Shown here: in pieces, positions 1-11,357 of the stretch
Numbering within the stretch: position 1 is the stretch's first letter
How the letters are laid out: the number at the start of each line of letters is the position of its first letter
Source of the DNA: Melampsora larici-populina 98AG31
Lineage: Eukaryota; Basidiomycota; Pucciniomycetes; Pucciniales; Melampsoraceae
NCBI RefSeq assembly: GCF_000204055.1
Contig: NW_006768794.1
Coordinates: 564,642 to 628,641 of the forward strand
Length of the DNA stretch: 64,000 nucleotides
Reading direction: 5' to 3'
Made by a program: the position numbers and the translations under genes
Notes under the pieces: generated by a model
Databases searched by the model: none
What the model saw: only the letters and a program-made list of their open reading frames with translations
Told to the model about the DNA's origin: nothing

Positions 1-1069
1 AAAAATTCACAACATTGTGAATAATTCACAACATTGCGCAATGTACTGAGAATCTATCATGGACTATTTCTATATCATGCACATGTGATCTTCGCATGAG
101 ACATTCATCTAGGATCTCTTCTGCACAACACTTGCCAATATTCAGAAGCAACAATTGCTGAAGACAACACTTTGAGGCTCAGTCAGTGGAAGGGTATGTT
201 GCGGAGGAAGATTGGAATGTGAGATGTTCTATATTCAATTCCATAAAACATGTAATGCAATTTTATCTATGTACAAGGACTGAGAGATACAACATGCTGG
301 TGCAATGTAAGAATTGTGTATGAGTATTGAGAAGGGCAGATGAGCCCAGATGAGATCTGCCCTTGAAGAGTAATCAGAGCCAGATGTGTAGCGAGTGAGT
401 GTTGTGTATTTGAAGGTCAGATGAGCCCAGATGGGATTGCTCTTTACAGAATCATCAGAGCCGTATGTGTAGCCAGTGAGTTTTGTAGATATGAAGCTCA
501 GATGAGCTCAGATGAGATCCCCCCCAATGTATTGGCTTGGAATCAAAGCTCATTATGTTATGTACACGGGTTGAGTCAAGCTGTAGCAGGTATACAGTGT
601 TTGATTACCAAGTTGAGTCATAGTACACATGTACAACCACCTAGAATGGAGTCGTGGTTGAGGGTAAATGCAGCAGATGAATCTGCCTGATGAGTAGCCA
701 GATCAATCTGCTACGGCTTTAGTGACGGTTGTGTAGCCAGATGAATCTTAAGACTTTACAATAGTCGGGTTCAGATTCATACAGATGAATCTGAGACTGA
801 GCCAGATGTGGGCAGATGAGTCAAATTTCGATTTTTGGGCTGCCTAACACCTGCAGAGGCACTTTGGGGATGTGAGATAGGCCCACAAGCTCTAGAGACA
901 TTCTAATGCATGTTTATGATGCAAAAAAAGTTGTTTTATTTGATGATTTTACCACTTAGATTTATAAAAACTTGTGGAGTTATTTCAAAAAATTTTCTCA
1001 GAGTCATCTGTCACATCTGGGCTCATCTGCGGCCCAATTTTCGGACATTATCCGTTGATACTGCATACA
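1..1069. other. Gene-free, repeat-rich flank
   Basis: No convincing gene. The first 45 bases hold a doubled motif, AATTCACAACATTG. Variants of AGATGAGCCCAGATGAG recur through roughly 330-830. A tandem repeat inside this stretch is listed separately. The segment ends where the gypsy reading frame on the minus strand breaks off, so 900-1069 probably contains the truncation junction of that element. I found no copy here of the LTR seen at 5083-5275. Confidence 0.6.
338..523. repeat. 81-bp tandem repeat, about 2.3 copies
   Basis: Units start at 338, 419 and 500, each opening with AGATGAGC(C/T)CAGATG, giving a constant 81-bp period. The first two units are full length and visibly diverged; the third is cut after about 24 bases. 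The open frame across it on the plus strand has no protein character and is treated as chance. Confidence 0.8.
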
Positions 1070-3688
1070 TTATCTTCGGCTTACAGCCGAACATTCTGTG
1101 CGCCACAGGTGGTTGTTTGAGTGGTCCTGACATATATCATTCTCAAACCATTCCTCCACATCCCCATGCTCAATTGATTCGTCCACAAACCAGGCTTCAA
1201 TACTGTCAATGTCGGCGTTAAATGAGTCTTTTGATAAGTTTTCTGGACGCAGAAAGCTGCCGAACGACAGCTTTTCACTCGCTGGGGGTTCTAGATCAGG
1301 ACGGCGTGAAAGTGCATCTGGTTTTGTTGATTGGCGGCCTGGACGGAATCTGATATGAAAATCAAAACACCCGAGCGTCTCAGCCCATCGGGCTTGTCGT
1401 CTGGTAAGTTGTTTTGAGGTCATGAACGTTTCTAGATTCTTGTGATCGGTATAGACCGTCACTTCTAGTCGGTTGGGATTTCCTTCTAAGTAATGTCTCC
1501 ACTCTTTAAAAGAGGCGACCACAGCTAATAACTCCTTGTCAAATATTTCGTAGTTACGCTCGGCCTGCACCAGTGATTGAGACAGGAACGCAACTGGGTG
1601 CATCACATCTTTGTCGTTGAGTTGGGAGAGGACAGCACCCAAGGCAAAATCGGAATAATCGCATTCAAGAATAAACGGCTTATACGGATTCGCAATTTTC
1701 AATATCGGCGCGGTCGTGAATGATGTTTTGAGGGTGTCGAACGCTTGTTGTTGTGCCTCAGTCCAAACAAAAGGTACGTCGTCTTTCGTCAGATCGTGTA
1801 AAGGTCGTGTGATCTTGGAGAACTCGCTAATAAATCGTCGATAAAAATTTGAGAAACCCAGGAATCTTTGAATTTGTGTCACGTTCTTTGGAACTGGCCA
1901 TTCGCTCACTGCTGATACTTTCAAGGGGTCCATGCGGACTTTATTTTTCGATATAAGTAAGCCCAGATATTTGATTTCCTTTTTTGAAAACTTGCATTTT
2001 TCCGGTTTTAACCAAATGTTGTGCGATTGTAGGATTTGGAGTACTTCCTCAACTACCTTTTCATGGTCGACCCCTTTCGGTGTATATATCAGCAGATCAT
2101 CTAGGTACGCAGCTAAGTCTCTTCCGATCCTTTCACGTAAAATGTCCGATATAAAGAACTGGAAAAAGCCAGGTGCGCCTGTTGGGCCAAACGGCATCAC
2201 TAAAGGTTCGAATTGTCCTCTTTTACAAATGAAGGCTAATTTCTGTTCATCTCCTTCCTTTACTCGCAGGTTGTTATACCCGTTGCGCAAGTCTAGGCTT
2301 GTGTAGTCCTCTGCGTCTCGTAAGTTGTCCACTAGCTCCATTGTAAGGGGTAGGGGATACTTATTCTTCACAGTAAGTGCGTTCAACTTCCGGTAATCGA
2401 AGCAGGGACGTAGATTACCGTCCTTCTTCCCTGTGAAGAGGACCGGTGATGCCCAAGGTGAGGTCGTGCGTCTGATTGTTCCTTTGGCGAGGCCTTCATC
2501 AATCATTGAGTTCAATGCTGTTTCCTCTGCAGGTGACAGCGGGATGATTTTGCTAGCTTGCGGGGTGGCCCCAGGGATCAGATCAACCCGGAAATCGTAT
2601 TGGCGGTGCGGAGGTAGGGTCATGGCCTTTGATTTGTGAAACATGTTGATATATCGATGGTACCGTGTCGGGACTAACTCCTCGGCTGACTTAGTAGGTC
2701 AATCTTTGGCGTCGTCTGCGGCGAGTTTGGCGGATAAGTTCCATGAGGTGCTTGCGGCGCATAGAGCAGGGGGCGATCTGTCATCACACGGTGAGAGCTT
2801 GTCAACTGATTCACGTGCTGGGTCTGGAGTGTTGTTGTACTCACATCGCGGGGGCTTAATCTCACTATTACTGAGAGCCCCCTCGCCACATTTCCTAGTG
2901 TTCCCCAATTGGGCCTCAAGGCTTGTCGGGGTGGTTTGCGGAGCAGGCGACACTGACACAGCAGCGGCGATGGTGCGTTCTTGCGTTAACGTTGGGGTCT
3001 TTGGATTATCTGTCTCGGTATGTAATTTCTGTAGGAAGGGATCCTGCTTGCTAGTTGTTCCAGAAACTAATGGTGAAAAAAAATTCTTAGACTCACATCG
3101 CGGGGGTATAGTGTTAGTCTTGCTAACTACCCCCTCGTCACTGTCCCTAGTGTTCCCCAATTGGGCCTCAAGGCAATCCGGGGATGGTGGCGGGTTGGAC
3201 GAAGCCGCTTCTAAGGCTGCAATGTTTGGTGAGTTCTTCGGTTCTAATGTGCCGGTCTTCCAGTTGATACGATGCCCATTCTCGCGTAGTCAAGGCATAC
3301 CGAGAATAGTGTCGTACAAATCTTTGATGGTCGTAACTAAAAATTTGGTCTTGTTCTGGTCGGTGTCGATGAATAGGTCTGTTTCAAGAGCAACAACGCG
3401 TGGGGTGCCATCGAAGCCGTACACTTCTCCCACGGTTGGTAGATCTGACACAGGTAAGCCAGCGCGGTCTGCAAATTTCTTGCCGATCACGTTGTGCGTG
3501 GAGCCGCAATCAATTAAAGCATGGGCTCGGACGTTATGGGGATTTGGGGATGTGGCGCAGGGAGTCTCAGAAAGGGAAATAGCAGTAAACACACGGGGAT
3601 CATATTTGTTAATTGCATCTACATGAATTGAGTCTAGTTCCTTTCTTGATTTTTCCTCACTCCGTCCCGGGGGTGGCACATCCGTCAC
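1070..3688 (-). pseudogene. gypsy pol: protease, reverse transcriptase, RNase H (two in-frame stops)
   Basis: One continuous minus-strand frame runs from 3688 to 1070, interrupted by TGA at 3290-3292 and 2699-2701. The protease comes first, with the active-site motif ALIDCGSTHNVIG. The first stop falls in the conserved LGMP-W-L segment, where a Trp codon is expected (TGG to TGA). A roughly 200-residue spacer follows, containing an internal duplication. The RT then shows DLRNGYNNLRV and the catalytic YLDDLLIY, and RNase H shows ECDYSDFALGAVLSQ and YTDHKNLETF. The frame stops soon after the RNase H tail (RPGRQSTKPDALSRR). Integrase is missing. The start overlaps the gag stop by 4 bases. Confidence 0.9.
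2840..3174 (-). repeat. Duplicated 83-bp segment between protease and RT
   Basis: Copies at 2840-2922 and 3092-3174 begin CTCACATCGCGGGGG and end CCCAATTGGGCCTCAAGGC. The period is 252 bp, exactly 84 codons, so the frame is kept. In protein both copies read LEAQLGNTR, then about 15 variable residues, then PPRCE. This is an in-frame duplication in the linker of the polyprotein. Confidence 0.85.
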
Positions 3689-4859
3689 TCCCGAGCTGCG
3701 CCATTTTTTGACAAATCTGCTGCTGATGATGATGATCCTGATTGATTTCCTAATCCTACTTGTAATGCAGCTATCTTGGCCTCTAATTCTGTGATCTTTC
3801 CTTTACCCCCAAACTTTCCTCTACCGCCTTCTCTACTCTTAGCACCACACCAACGAGCCATATGATCCGGCTTCCCACACTTAAAGCACAGCCGACTGGA
3901 CATCCTCCTATTATACTCCTCTGACGAAATGTTGAACCTGGCCGACAAAATATCCATGGCATCTGGGTCCGTAGATCGAGTAATGGTAGCTGGATCGACT
4001 ATCTCTCCCCTCAAATCGTTGTCGATTGCACAAGCTAGTCTGGTGATACTCTCTAAGTCATCGAACTGGTCGCGGATCATTGGAATTCGAACGGCACTCT
4101 TCAAGCCTTGACGGTAGTGGCTGATGAGTGTTGGGAGTTCCCATTTGGTGGTAGGTGCCAATTGATTGAAACGGATAGTGTATTCAGCAGCTGATTTAGT
4201 TTGTTTTAAGGCTCGAAGGGCTGCTTCTGCGCGTTTTTGACAGTCCGAATCGAAGAACACTGATTCAAAGGCTCGTGTAAACTCAAGGTACGTGACGGGG
4301 TTGGTCTTTGTCTCGGCAGGTTCCATGATACGTTGGAGAAATGGCTGAGCCCACTTTATGGCCCCACCAGTCAGATACGAAATCGCAAACATGACCTTGG
4401 CCTTGTCGGTGGTGAACAGGGCTTTGTTCATGGCGATATAGATGCCAACCTGACTTGCGTAGGCCTCTGCTAGAGCTCCTCTCGCGCCTTTGTACTTATC
4501 AGGAGTTGCGACTTTAATTGCAGGCACCGTAGGACCGGTAGTAGGAGCAGGCGGTGCAGCAGACTGGCCGTGTCAGGGGTTGGAGCTGTCGGTGGTGAGT
4601 TTGTTGCGCCGTTGGTTTGTGAAGCTTCTAGCTGCGCCACTCGAGCCTCTGCCTCATTTCGTCGATTTTTTTCTTCAGCGAGTTGGGCTGCTAGTTTGGT
4701 ACGTTGGGCAGTCTCCTGATTTAGACGGGTGTTGATCTCGGCAAGTTGTTGGGCTAGGCAATTGATGTCGTCGGTAGTGGCCATGGTAAGGGTTTGGTCG
4801 TCTGTCTCGACTTCGTGCCAAGAGTTGCTGTCGATCGACTCGATCTCGTCAGTCGGCAA
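3685..4859 (-). pseudogene. gypsy gag with coiled coil and CCHC zinc knuckle (frame-broken)
   Basis: The N-terminal part (4859 to about 4560) is rich in A, E, Q and R in heptad-like spacing (LAQQLAEINTRLNQ), suggesting a coiled coil. The remainder lies in another frame (4527-3685) and carries the capsid-like region and a knuckle CFKCGKPDHMARWC near the C-terminus. The two frames overlap around 4470-4560, so a single-base shift separates them. Gag normally forms the particle shell and the knuckle binds the RNA. A programmed frameshift inside gag would be unusual, so I read this as decay. Confidence 0.82.
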
Positions 4860-5073
4860 TTGAAAGGAAGGCGTGGTGTGTGGGATGGGGTGCGTGATCT
4901 CTGAATTTAACTTGAATGCTTCTAACTTTAATAATCTAATAAACTTTCTTCTTTATTAATCTTCTTCTTCTTCTTAAAAAATTTTCACTTCTTTCTTCTA
5001 TTGTGATTTTTAATTTTAATTTTCTTCTTCTTTTCTTCTTGTTTTTTCTTTTCCTTCAGTCCGTCTCAGATAG

Positions 5074-5083
5074 ATGCTACAAT
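5074..5083 (-). other. Putative self-priming site next to the gypsy LTR
   Basis: Immediately inside the LTR the plus strand reads ATGCTACAAT (5074-5083). Its exact reverse complement ATTGTAGCAT lies inside the LTR at 5159-5168. There is no TGG start as in a tRNA-primed binding site. In Tf1/sushi-type elements the 5' end of the transcript folds onto the primer-binding site and primes itself. This arrangement fits that model if the transcript starts near 5168. Confidence 0.5.
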
Positions 5084-5275
5084 GTGTTATGGCCTGCTTC
5101 AGGGGGCCTGAAGTTGGGGACGGAGGGAAGGAGGAGGTGGTGACTATGATGTATGTTTATTGTAGCATGAGGAAAAGCGCAATACAAAGTGAAGCGCTAT
5201 CTTAGTAAGAGGTTGAGGGTGGTACATGTCACAGATCCGTGAAACCCCTGTGATCCGTGATAGGGTCATAACACA
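5083..5275 (-). repeat. 5' LTR of the gypsy element (193 bp)
   Basis: The ends are a perfect 9-bp inverted pair, TGTGTTATG and CATAACACA, with the TG...CA termini expected of an LTR. It lies just upstream of gag in the minus orientation. No second copy was found, so a target duplication cannot be tested. A pyrimidine-rich stretch (4930-5060) separates it from gag. Confidence 0.72.
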
Positions 5276-5380
5276 TTTTCACTTATCTTTTTTTCTTATG
5301 CTATTTACAATTATGTGCGCAATGACTGCGCCACTGCAATGCGACACACTGCGCTAAGTATCATTGCAGGGGATGTTGCC

Positions 5381-5679
5381 AGGACCCCGGAATGCCCCTA
5401 TAAAGGGTAGTGAAATAGTAAGTTTCTTTTTGACTTCTGCGGTGTTAAAATTCATGGGATTATAGACAGCTCGCTTTGATTCTGCCGATTTCTGCCTTGT
5501 TTTATTGCTGGTTTTTGCCATCAATGCCAGCCTTTGACCACTGCTTGTCTGCGCATACCCTCCTAGATCTATGGGTGAAGCCAGGAATGGACTTAGCGTT
5601 TTGGCAGGGGTGGAGATCTGCGGAAGTCAAAAAGGAACTTTTTATTTCACTACCCTTTATAGGGGCATTCCGGGGTCCT
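5381..5679. mobile_element. MITE with about 60-bp inverted repeats and an 8-bp target duplication
   Basis: The left arm 5381-5441 starts AGGACCCCGGAATGCCCC. The right arm 5619-5679 is its near-perfect inverse, ending GGGGCATTCCGGGGTCCT. The flanks ATGTTGCC (5373-5380) and ATGTCGCC (5680-5687) match at 7 of 8 positions, consistent with an 8-bp duplication. No coding capacity inside. An 8-bp duplication points to hAT-like mobilisation, but the termini do not look like textbook hAT ends. Confidence 0.8.
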
Positions 5680-5687
5680 ATGTCGCC

Positions 5688-7442
5688 TTGTAACTACACT
5701 GCGCTGCTTACACACCGCAGCGTCACGCCTGAGTATAGTTTTGCAGTGCATCACAGTTTTTCACTTAATTGCGGTGCACTGCGGTGACATCAGGGATTGC
5801 CTCCATCCTTTGCTGTTTGTGTAGGCAGCAAAAATATGGCACCTTAGAGGCAATGATCAGCTCTTCCCTATGGCTGGTGAATTCTGGGTTAAAGGACATG
5901 AGGATTGTGTGGACTAAGATTGTGTAATGTTCATGGTGGGATGGATGGTAGGCTGGTCTTTTCTGCTTCTTGGATCTTCTCAGCATGCACTGGACTTTTG
6001 AGGTGAAGACCTAGGTCATTTGAGGTGTGGCACTAGACTGTCTTGACTGTGAGAGCTGACTCAGATGAGTTGGTTCACTTCTTGTTTCTGATTCAAAAAG
6101 CACTGTTAAATCTCTGAATGAGTTGGATGACTGATAGTGTATTCACAGCAACACAAGATTTGTCTGTTTGAAAAAATGTGATTGTGTTTGCCACACACTT
6201 TTTAGCCTGGGGTCTGGGGTACGTTTTTGTCCCGTCTTAGGCCCAGATGGCGGGGTTTGCAGCTTCTCATTGGCCAATTGTGAAGCAGCTGCTGCATAGG
6301 AACCAGAAGCACCTGCATCTGGTTGGCTTTGATTGGTTTCCCTGACTTTGCTGCTAAAATGGCTACCTGCTTGGTGAGCACTTCAAACTTCTTGTTCCCC
6401 AAGCTAGCCCGGAAATCAAAGGCTGGGTTAGAGGTCAACATTTGGGGGTTCATCAACAGCACCAACAATCTGGTGAAGCCTGCAATATTGGATGCCCGTC
6501 TATGGAAGAGTGTTCTCTTTGTTTAATCAAATTGGTGCTGATCAAAGGTGGGGTTGATCAGGACTAGGATATTGGTGCATGTGTCAATGTCAATATGCAC
6601 TTGTTTTGCAAGTGAGCCTTTGGCCGGGAGTTGCATCTTTTTGTTTGCAACTGCCACTAGTTTAGCCAGGAAACCAGTGAGGGAACAATCCTCCTCCCTG
6701 CCTGGTACTAGTATTGACATCGTCTCGGATCAAGGGGTTCCTGTGATGATTTGGATGTGGTCCTGAGCAACAAGTCCTGGGGTGCTGAAATGTGCCGTCT
6801 TCTTCAAAAGCTCGGCTAGACGAGGGATTTTTTTCGCTTTGGGGTCGTGCCCAGCGTTTCGGTAGCGATTTCGACTTGGGTTTAGCTTCGATCCCAGCCT
6901 TGGAGGTACGAGGCAATCACGTCACTGGTATGACTAGAAGTGTTCAGATCTTTCCACCTGCTGGCCGAGTTGTGTGGGTGGGTTCATATTCAACCATCTG
7001 TCCCGTGTCGAACGCGTCAGGGAGCATCGGACGCGAGATATCGATGGGAAAAGAGGTTGTTGATGAAGAAAACAAGTTATAAGGAGAATGTGATGGATGA
7101 GTGAACTTTTGGGTCACGTGACCTCAGGAAAAAGCTGTACATGCATGCGAAGTCAGAATTCCTTCATCTCACATTTCCAAAATGTGCTCCTCGCATTTCA
7201 GTCTGTCAGAGCTTCGAGAAGTCTGCGCGACTCAATTGAGTAGGCAATGAAAGTTTCGATCGAAATGAAATGAGGTGGGACATTATCTTACATAGACCAC
7301 TGCCTCCCTGCGCAGTGGGCCCCAATACTCCTACCCATTTACTTGATTCTCGCCGCCCCTCTCAAAGTCTGTTGGACCAAATCATCATCATCATCAGCTA
7401 GCGACTCAGTCTTGGTATTTGAGACAGAGCCACGACCTTAGC
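5688..7442. other. Intergenic region with degenerate coding-like traces
   Basis: No gene I can support. A minus-strand stretch at 6202-6720 reads as two fragments separated by a short break and may be an old coding relic; I recognise no domain. Around 6660-7030 a minus-strand frame encodes a basic segment (IPRLAELLKKTAHFS) without a convincing start or splice sites. The 300 bases before the GH2 start presumably hold its promoter; I see no clear TATA box. Confidence 0.4.
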
Positions 7443-10143
7443 ATGATTCGCATCCCAGGAATTCTCTCCGTGATTGGTCTCTTGTTTGGAGAAACCCTTA
7501 CGCAATCCAACAACATCACATCTTACACTCTCAAAGAAGGTCCATTGGACACCGAATGGACCAAGAAAGTCGGCTTGGACCCATGGCCTGAGTACCCACG
7601 TCCTCAGCTACAACGAAAGACTTGGCAGAATCTCAACGGATTATGGCAGTTGAAAATTGGGAAAAGCTCGTTGGACTTGGATTCGCCCCCGTTTGGAGGA
7701 GCTGGGTTCGATCGAGAGATTCTGGTACCGTTCTGTGTAGAAAGCGCATTGAGTGGAATAATGGAAAGTCACCCTCACGTATGGTATCGAAAGACATTCA
7801 AGGTCCCGGCGGATTGGAAGGGAAAGGTCTTGCTGAATTTTGGTGCAGTCGATTATGAAGGTATGTTGAAATCCATCTTCGTCTAAAGTAGGTTGATGTT
7901 GACCACGCTTCTGGACCATTTTCACAAGCCACAACCTTTCTCAATGGGCAGAAGATCGATTTTCATCGGGGTGGTTATCTCAAGTTTTCGATCGACTTGA
8001 GCAAACATCTTAAGCCTGCTGGGGACGAGAATGAATTATTGGTATTTGTCTATGATCCTACGGACACTGGCGGTGTAAGACCAGGTATGATTTTCGAACC
8101 GAAATCTACCATTCCTTTTTGACGCCGACCGTTCTCAATCTTTGTATTGCCAGTGGGCAAACAAGCGGTCACGCCGAGTCACATTTTCTATACTGCAACC
8201 ACTGGAATTTGGCAGACTGTCTTTTTGGAGCCAGTTCCTGACGTGTATGTGGCCAAGCTTGATGTTAGTGCTGATATGCATGGCCAAGGTCAGTGGGATC
8301 GTCCTTCATACTTCATCCTCGGCAACCTAATCATCTAAGATTGACTTTGCAAACCTTAATCAGTGAGCATCACCGCCCGAGCATCCGATCCGCAAGCTAG
8401 CGTTCCGGTCAAAGTAACACTATACCCACAGAAGCCTTCTACGAGTGGTCCAACCCCTTCTGCCCTTCTGACGGCCTCCGGCACGTCTAACAAGCCTTGC
8501 AATTTTAAATTGGATGCTCCCAAACTGTGGTCACCTGCAGCACCGAATTTGTACTACTTCACTGTTCAACTTGGAGATGACGCGGTGGAGAGTTATCTTG
8601 GCTTCAGGACTATTGAGAAGAAAGTCGACCAGAAAGGGGTTGTGAGACCTTTTCTGAATGGACAATTCGTTTTTCAAATCGGCCCGCTAGATCAAGGGTT
8701 TTGGCCAGATGGTGTGATACAACTTTATTTCATTCTGACTTCGCTGATCACATCAGATGATGAAACCCTTCATCGGGCTACTATGAGTTCTCTTGTTGAT
8801 ATATAAACCTTTTCATGACGTAGGCATCTACACTGCACCCACGTACGAGGCGATGGACTTTGATCTCAAGATGCTCAAACAATTGGGCTTCAATATGTTA
8901 CGAAAGCACGTTAAAGTGGAACCTGACTTGTACTATTATGCCTGTGATCGATTGGGTCTACTGGTTTGGCAGGTGCGCTTCGGCTCCTACTATGGCTTCT
9001 TCTATTATATAATCTTGTGCGGGGTGAAGCTCATCAAAAAACTATTCCAATCTTGATAGGACATGCCATCGCTCAACCTAAATCCAGGCCCTTCGATCGA
9101 GGATAGCGCTGAGTTCGAACGCCAAGTTTACAGAACAGTTGCTGCCTTGAACAGCTTTCCATGTATTGTGACCTGGATACTTTTCAAGTGGGTAATTCAG
9201 TTTCCTCTCACTATCGTCATCATTTGTTGAGTTCATTTCCTGTCTACAGTGAAGGCTGGGGCCAGACTTCTGGTCAGACTTCTGGTTCACCTGAAATAGA
9301 TATCACTGAGAAAGTTAGAACTCAAGACTCTACTCGCTTGATTATGTCAGCTTCGGGTTGGAGAGGTGTGTGCCGAGATTTTTTTTCCAACATGGACCGT
9401 CACCAACTGAACATTGCCATTCCTCGGTCATCTTTTACTGACTTCATACAATATCTTCATAGATCATGGGGCAGGAGATTTCTCCGACAACCATCACTAC
9501 GGTAAATTGGTTCAGCTTATGCCCTCGTCTAGTGTGTCAGGACCATGGAAGCTGATCACATGTTTCTATATATCCGAAAAAAACGCTTCCATACCCCTTC
9601 CTAGCTGCACCGCAATGCGGAGCTCCATTTTTCTCATTGGATTCTTCACCATATGATCCAAAACGTATTGGATCACAGGGAGAGTTTGGAGGAATTGGTC
9701 ACATACCAGAGCTCAAAAACGCTTGGAAAGTTCAACAGGCACTCGATTCACAAAATAGAACATATGAAATTACTAACTCGACCGAAGTATGGAATGAACG
9801 TGCTTTGTCTGTGATCGAAGAATTGAAAGAACAATTCGAACTTTATAGTTGTAGCGCTGGAGTTTACACTGTGAGTTTCTGATATTCATGTATTTTGCCT
9901 TGATATACCGTGGACTAAAATTTGTCCATAATCGACAGCAAACGAGTGATGTAGAAGGTGAAGTCAACGGACTGGTAACGGTAAGCCTTATTGTTTTCAC
10001 GCCGCGCTCTTTTGCTTCGTGATTCTCCAGAACACGATATATACTGAACCCACCCCTTTTCTCAGTATGATCGACGTGTTGTGCGAGCAGATGTTAAGAG
10101 ATGGAACACGCTACTCAGCTCACTTCACAGTAAATCCAATTGA
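7443..10143 (+). CDS. Secreted glycoside hydrolase family 2 enzyme (beta-galactosidase/beta-glucuronidase type)
   Basis: Eleven exons: 7443-7860, 7929-8084, 8154-8288, 8364-8711, 8824-8972, 9060-9187, 9250-9365, 9463-9501, 9605-9870, 9939-9980, 10066-10143. All introns are GT-AG and phases agree, giving 1875 nt and 624 residues. The ATG at 7443 opens a signal peptide (MIRIPGILSVIGLLFGETL); upstream in-frame sequence offers only a TTG. The order is an N-terminal jelly roll (NLNGLWQL, HVWYRKTF), an immunoglobulin-like middle (TGIWQTVFLEPVP), then a TIM barrel. The probable acid/base is the Glu in NEGWGQ (about 446) and the nucleophile the Glu in QGEFGG (about 523). The C-terminus has the family motif YTQTSDVEGEVNGL. 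GH2 enzymes cleave beta-galactosides, glucuronides or mannosides; the substrate cannot be read from sequence. Probably extracellular. Confidence 0.9.
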
Positions 10144-11357
10144 ATAGCGGTGTCGTGAGACGATAGGCGATAGCATCTACAATTCAGCTGTAGTCGAACC
10201 TATCCTGACAATAGGGGGGAGCCAGCGCGCCATCCTTCAAGAGGTGTATTTCATCGGTCATACTGCCCGGGTTCCCCGAGTGACTTCTTAATGCTTTCGT
10301 GCCATGCGGAACATCCCCGTCCCGAGATTCTTACAATAGACTCATCTCTTATTCTCTCTGCTTATGTCGTTATCTCGCTGTCTTTATGGATTGTTTTTTT
10401 CTGCCATTACATTTGTCCTCCACTTAATCATCTTGCTCGAATCGAGTCAATTGTATATATAGCTTTATTGTTGAAAATCTCAATATTTCTGTCGTCAAAG
10501 GTTTTGTTTGCTTGTGAGACACCTCAATGAGCTCTTGATTCCCTTTCACCAATCTGATTTCCAAGCTAAGATCGGTGAATTGATACTGACTTATACACTT
10601 TTACTCAACACTTTTTGAATGGCTTCAAAGTATTTCATCTTTCCTAGACGCTGAAGTTCTAAATCAGCAGGAATTCATGTTACAACAAATTTCATCATGA
10701 CAAGTTACTGTCAGACTGGTTGGGTTCCCTTCGTCAATGCGGTTTGGGCAACCAGTAGGATATACAAAGGGGCAAAGTATTTCATCTGATAATTCATCGA
10801 TGAAGCTTGGGTGAATTTCAAGACGAATGGAAGCTTTACCCGAGTAAAACTTTTTTTGCTTCAGCGTGGAGAAACAAGTATACTTCTGCTTGCAAGATGC
10901 CAGTTGCGCTTGGGAGCCCAAACAAAGTCATTTTATCCTTCTTGACTATCCCCAAACTCTTGATTCCATCATACCCGTTGCAAACAAGCTTGAAAAAAGG
11001 TATGTAAATTCTTGCAAGTTGCACTACACCCCTACCAACATACACAGACATCTGGATCAGCAGGCGCCGCGGTAGTGCATAAATACGTATTGTGCAGAGG
11101 CATCTCAAATGCTGATTTTGAAGGTATGGAGTATGCCTATTGCAAAAATGATCACCATGTTGACTCTTTCGTGTTTGCATGTGGGCTGGTGATCTCGACA
11201 CAGCGTGTCACTGACTGACCGAGCTGTCACATGCTGTGAAAGATTAAACGCAGCTCGCAGTTGATGAACCTTGGTGGTGGTTATTTTGTCGAATTTGACT
11301 TTTTTGCCTGACCATCTATGTAGTTTGATTTCAGCACAGTTCTTTCTTTATATCACG
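10144..11357. other. Intergenic spacer between GH2 gene and UTP20
   Basis: Overlapping short frames occur on both strands but none has protein character. It should contain the GH2 3' end and the UTP20 promoter. Between 10150 and 10280 the sequence is relatively GC-rich without a visible repeat. I see no RNA gene. Confidence 0.5.

Larger units (their letters stand above)
1070..5275 (-). mobile_element. Ty3/gypsy LTR retrotransposon, truncated at its 3' end
   Basis: Reading on the minus strand the order is LTR (5275-5083), primer-binding region, gag with a CCHC zinc knuckle, aspartic protease, reverse transcriptase and RNase H. This is the standard gypsy order. The frame ends just after RNase H at 1070. 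I see no integrase, chromodomain or second LTR, so the element lost its 3' portion. It also carries a gag frame break and two in-frame TGA codons, so it cannot mobilise itself. Family assignment rests on domain order and motifs; the sushi/Tf1-type placement is an inference from the priming arrangement. Confidence 0.9.

Noticed and set aside
910..1221. Open frame opposite the gypsy pol end
   Set aside because: Antisense shadow of the retrotransposon with no start context or composition of its own.
2643..3626. 327-codon plus-strand frame
   Set aside because: Antisense to the protease-RT frame, which has clear catalytic motifs; the frame is a by-product of codon use.
6792..7082. 96-codon plus-strand frame
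   Set aside because: Starts at GTG, no ATG in place, no domain; both strands are open here.
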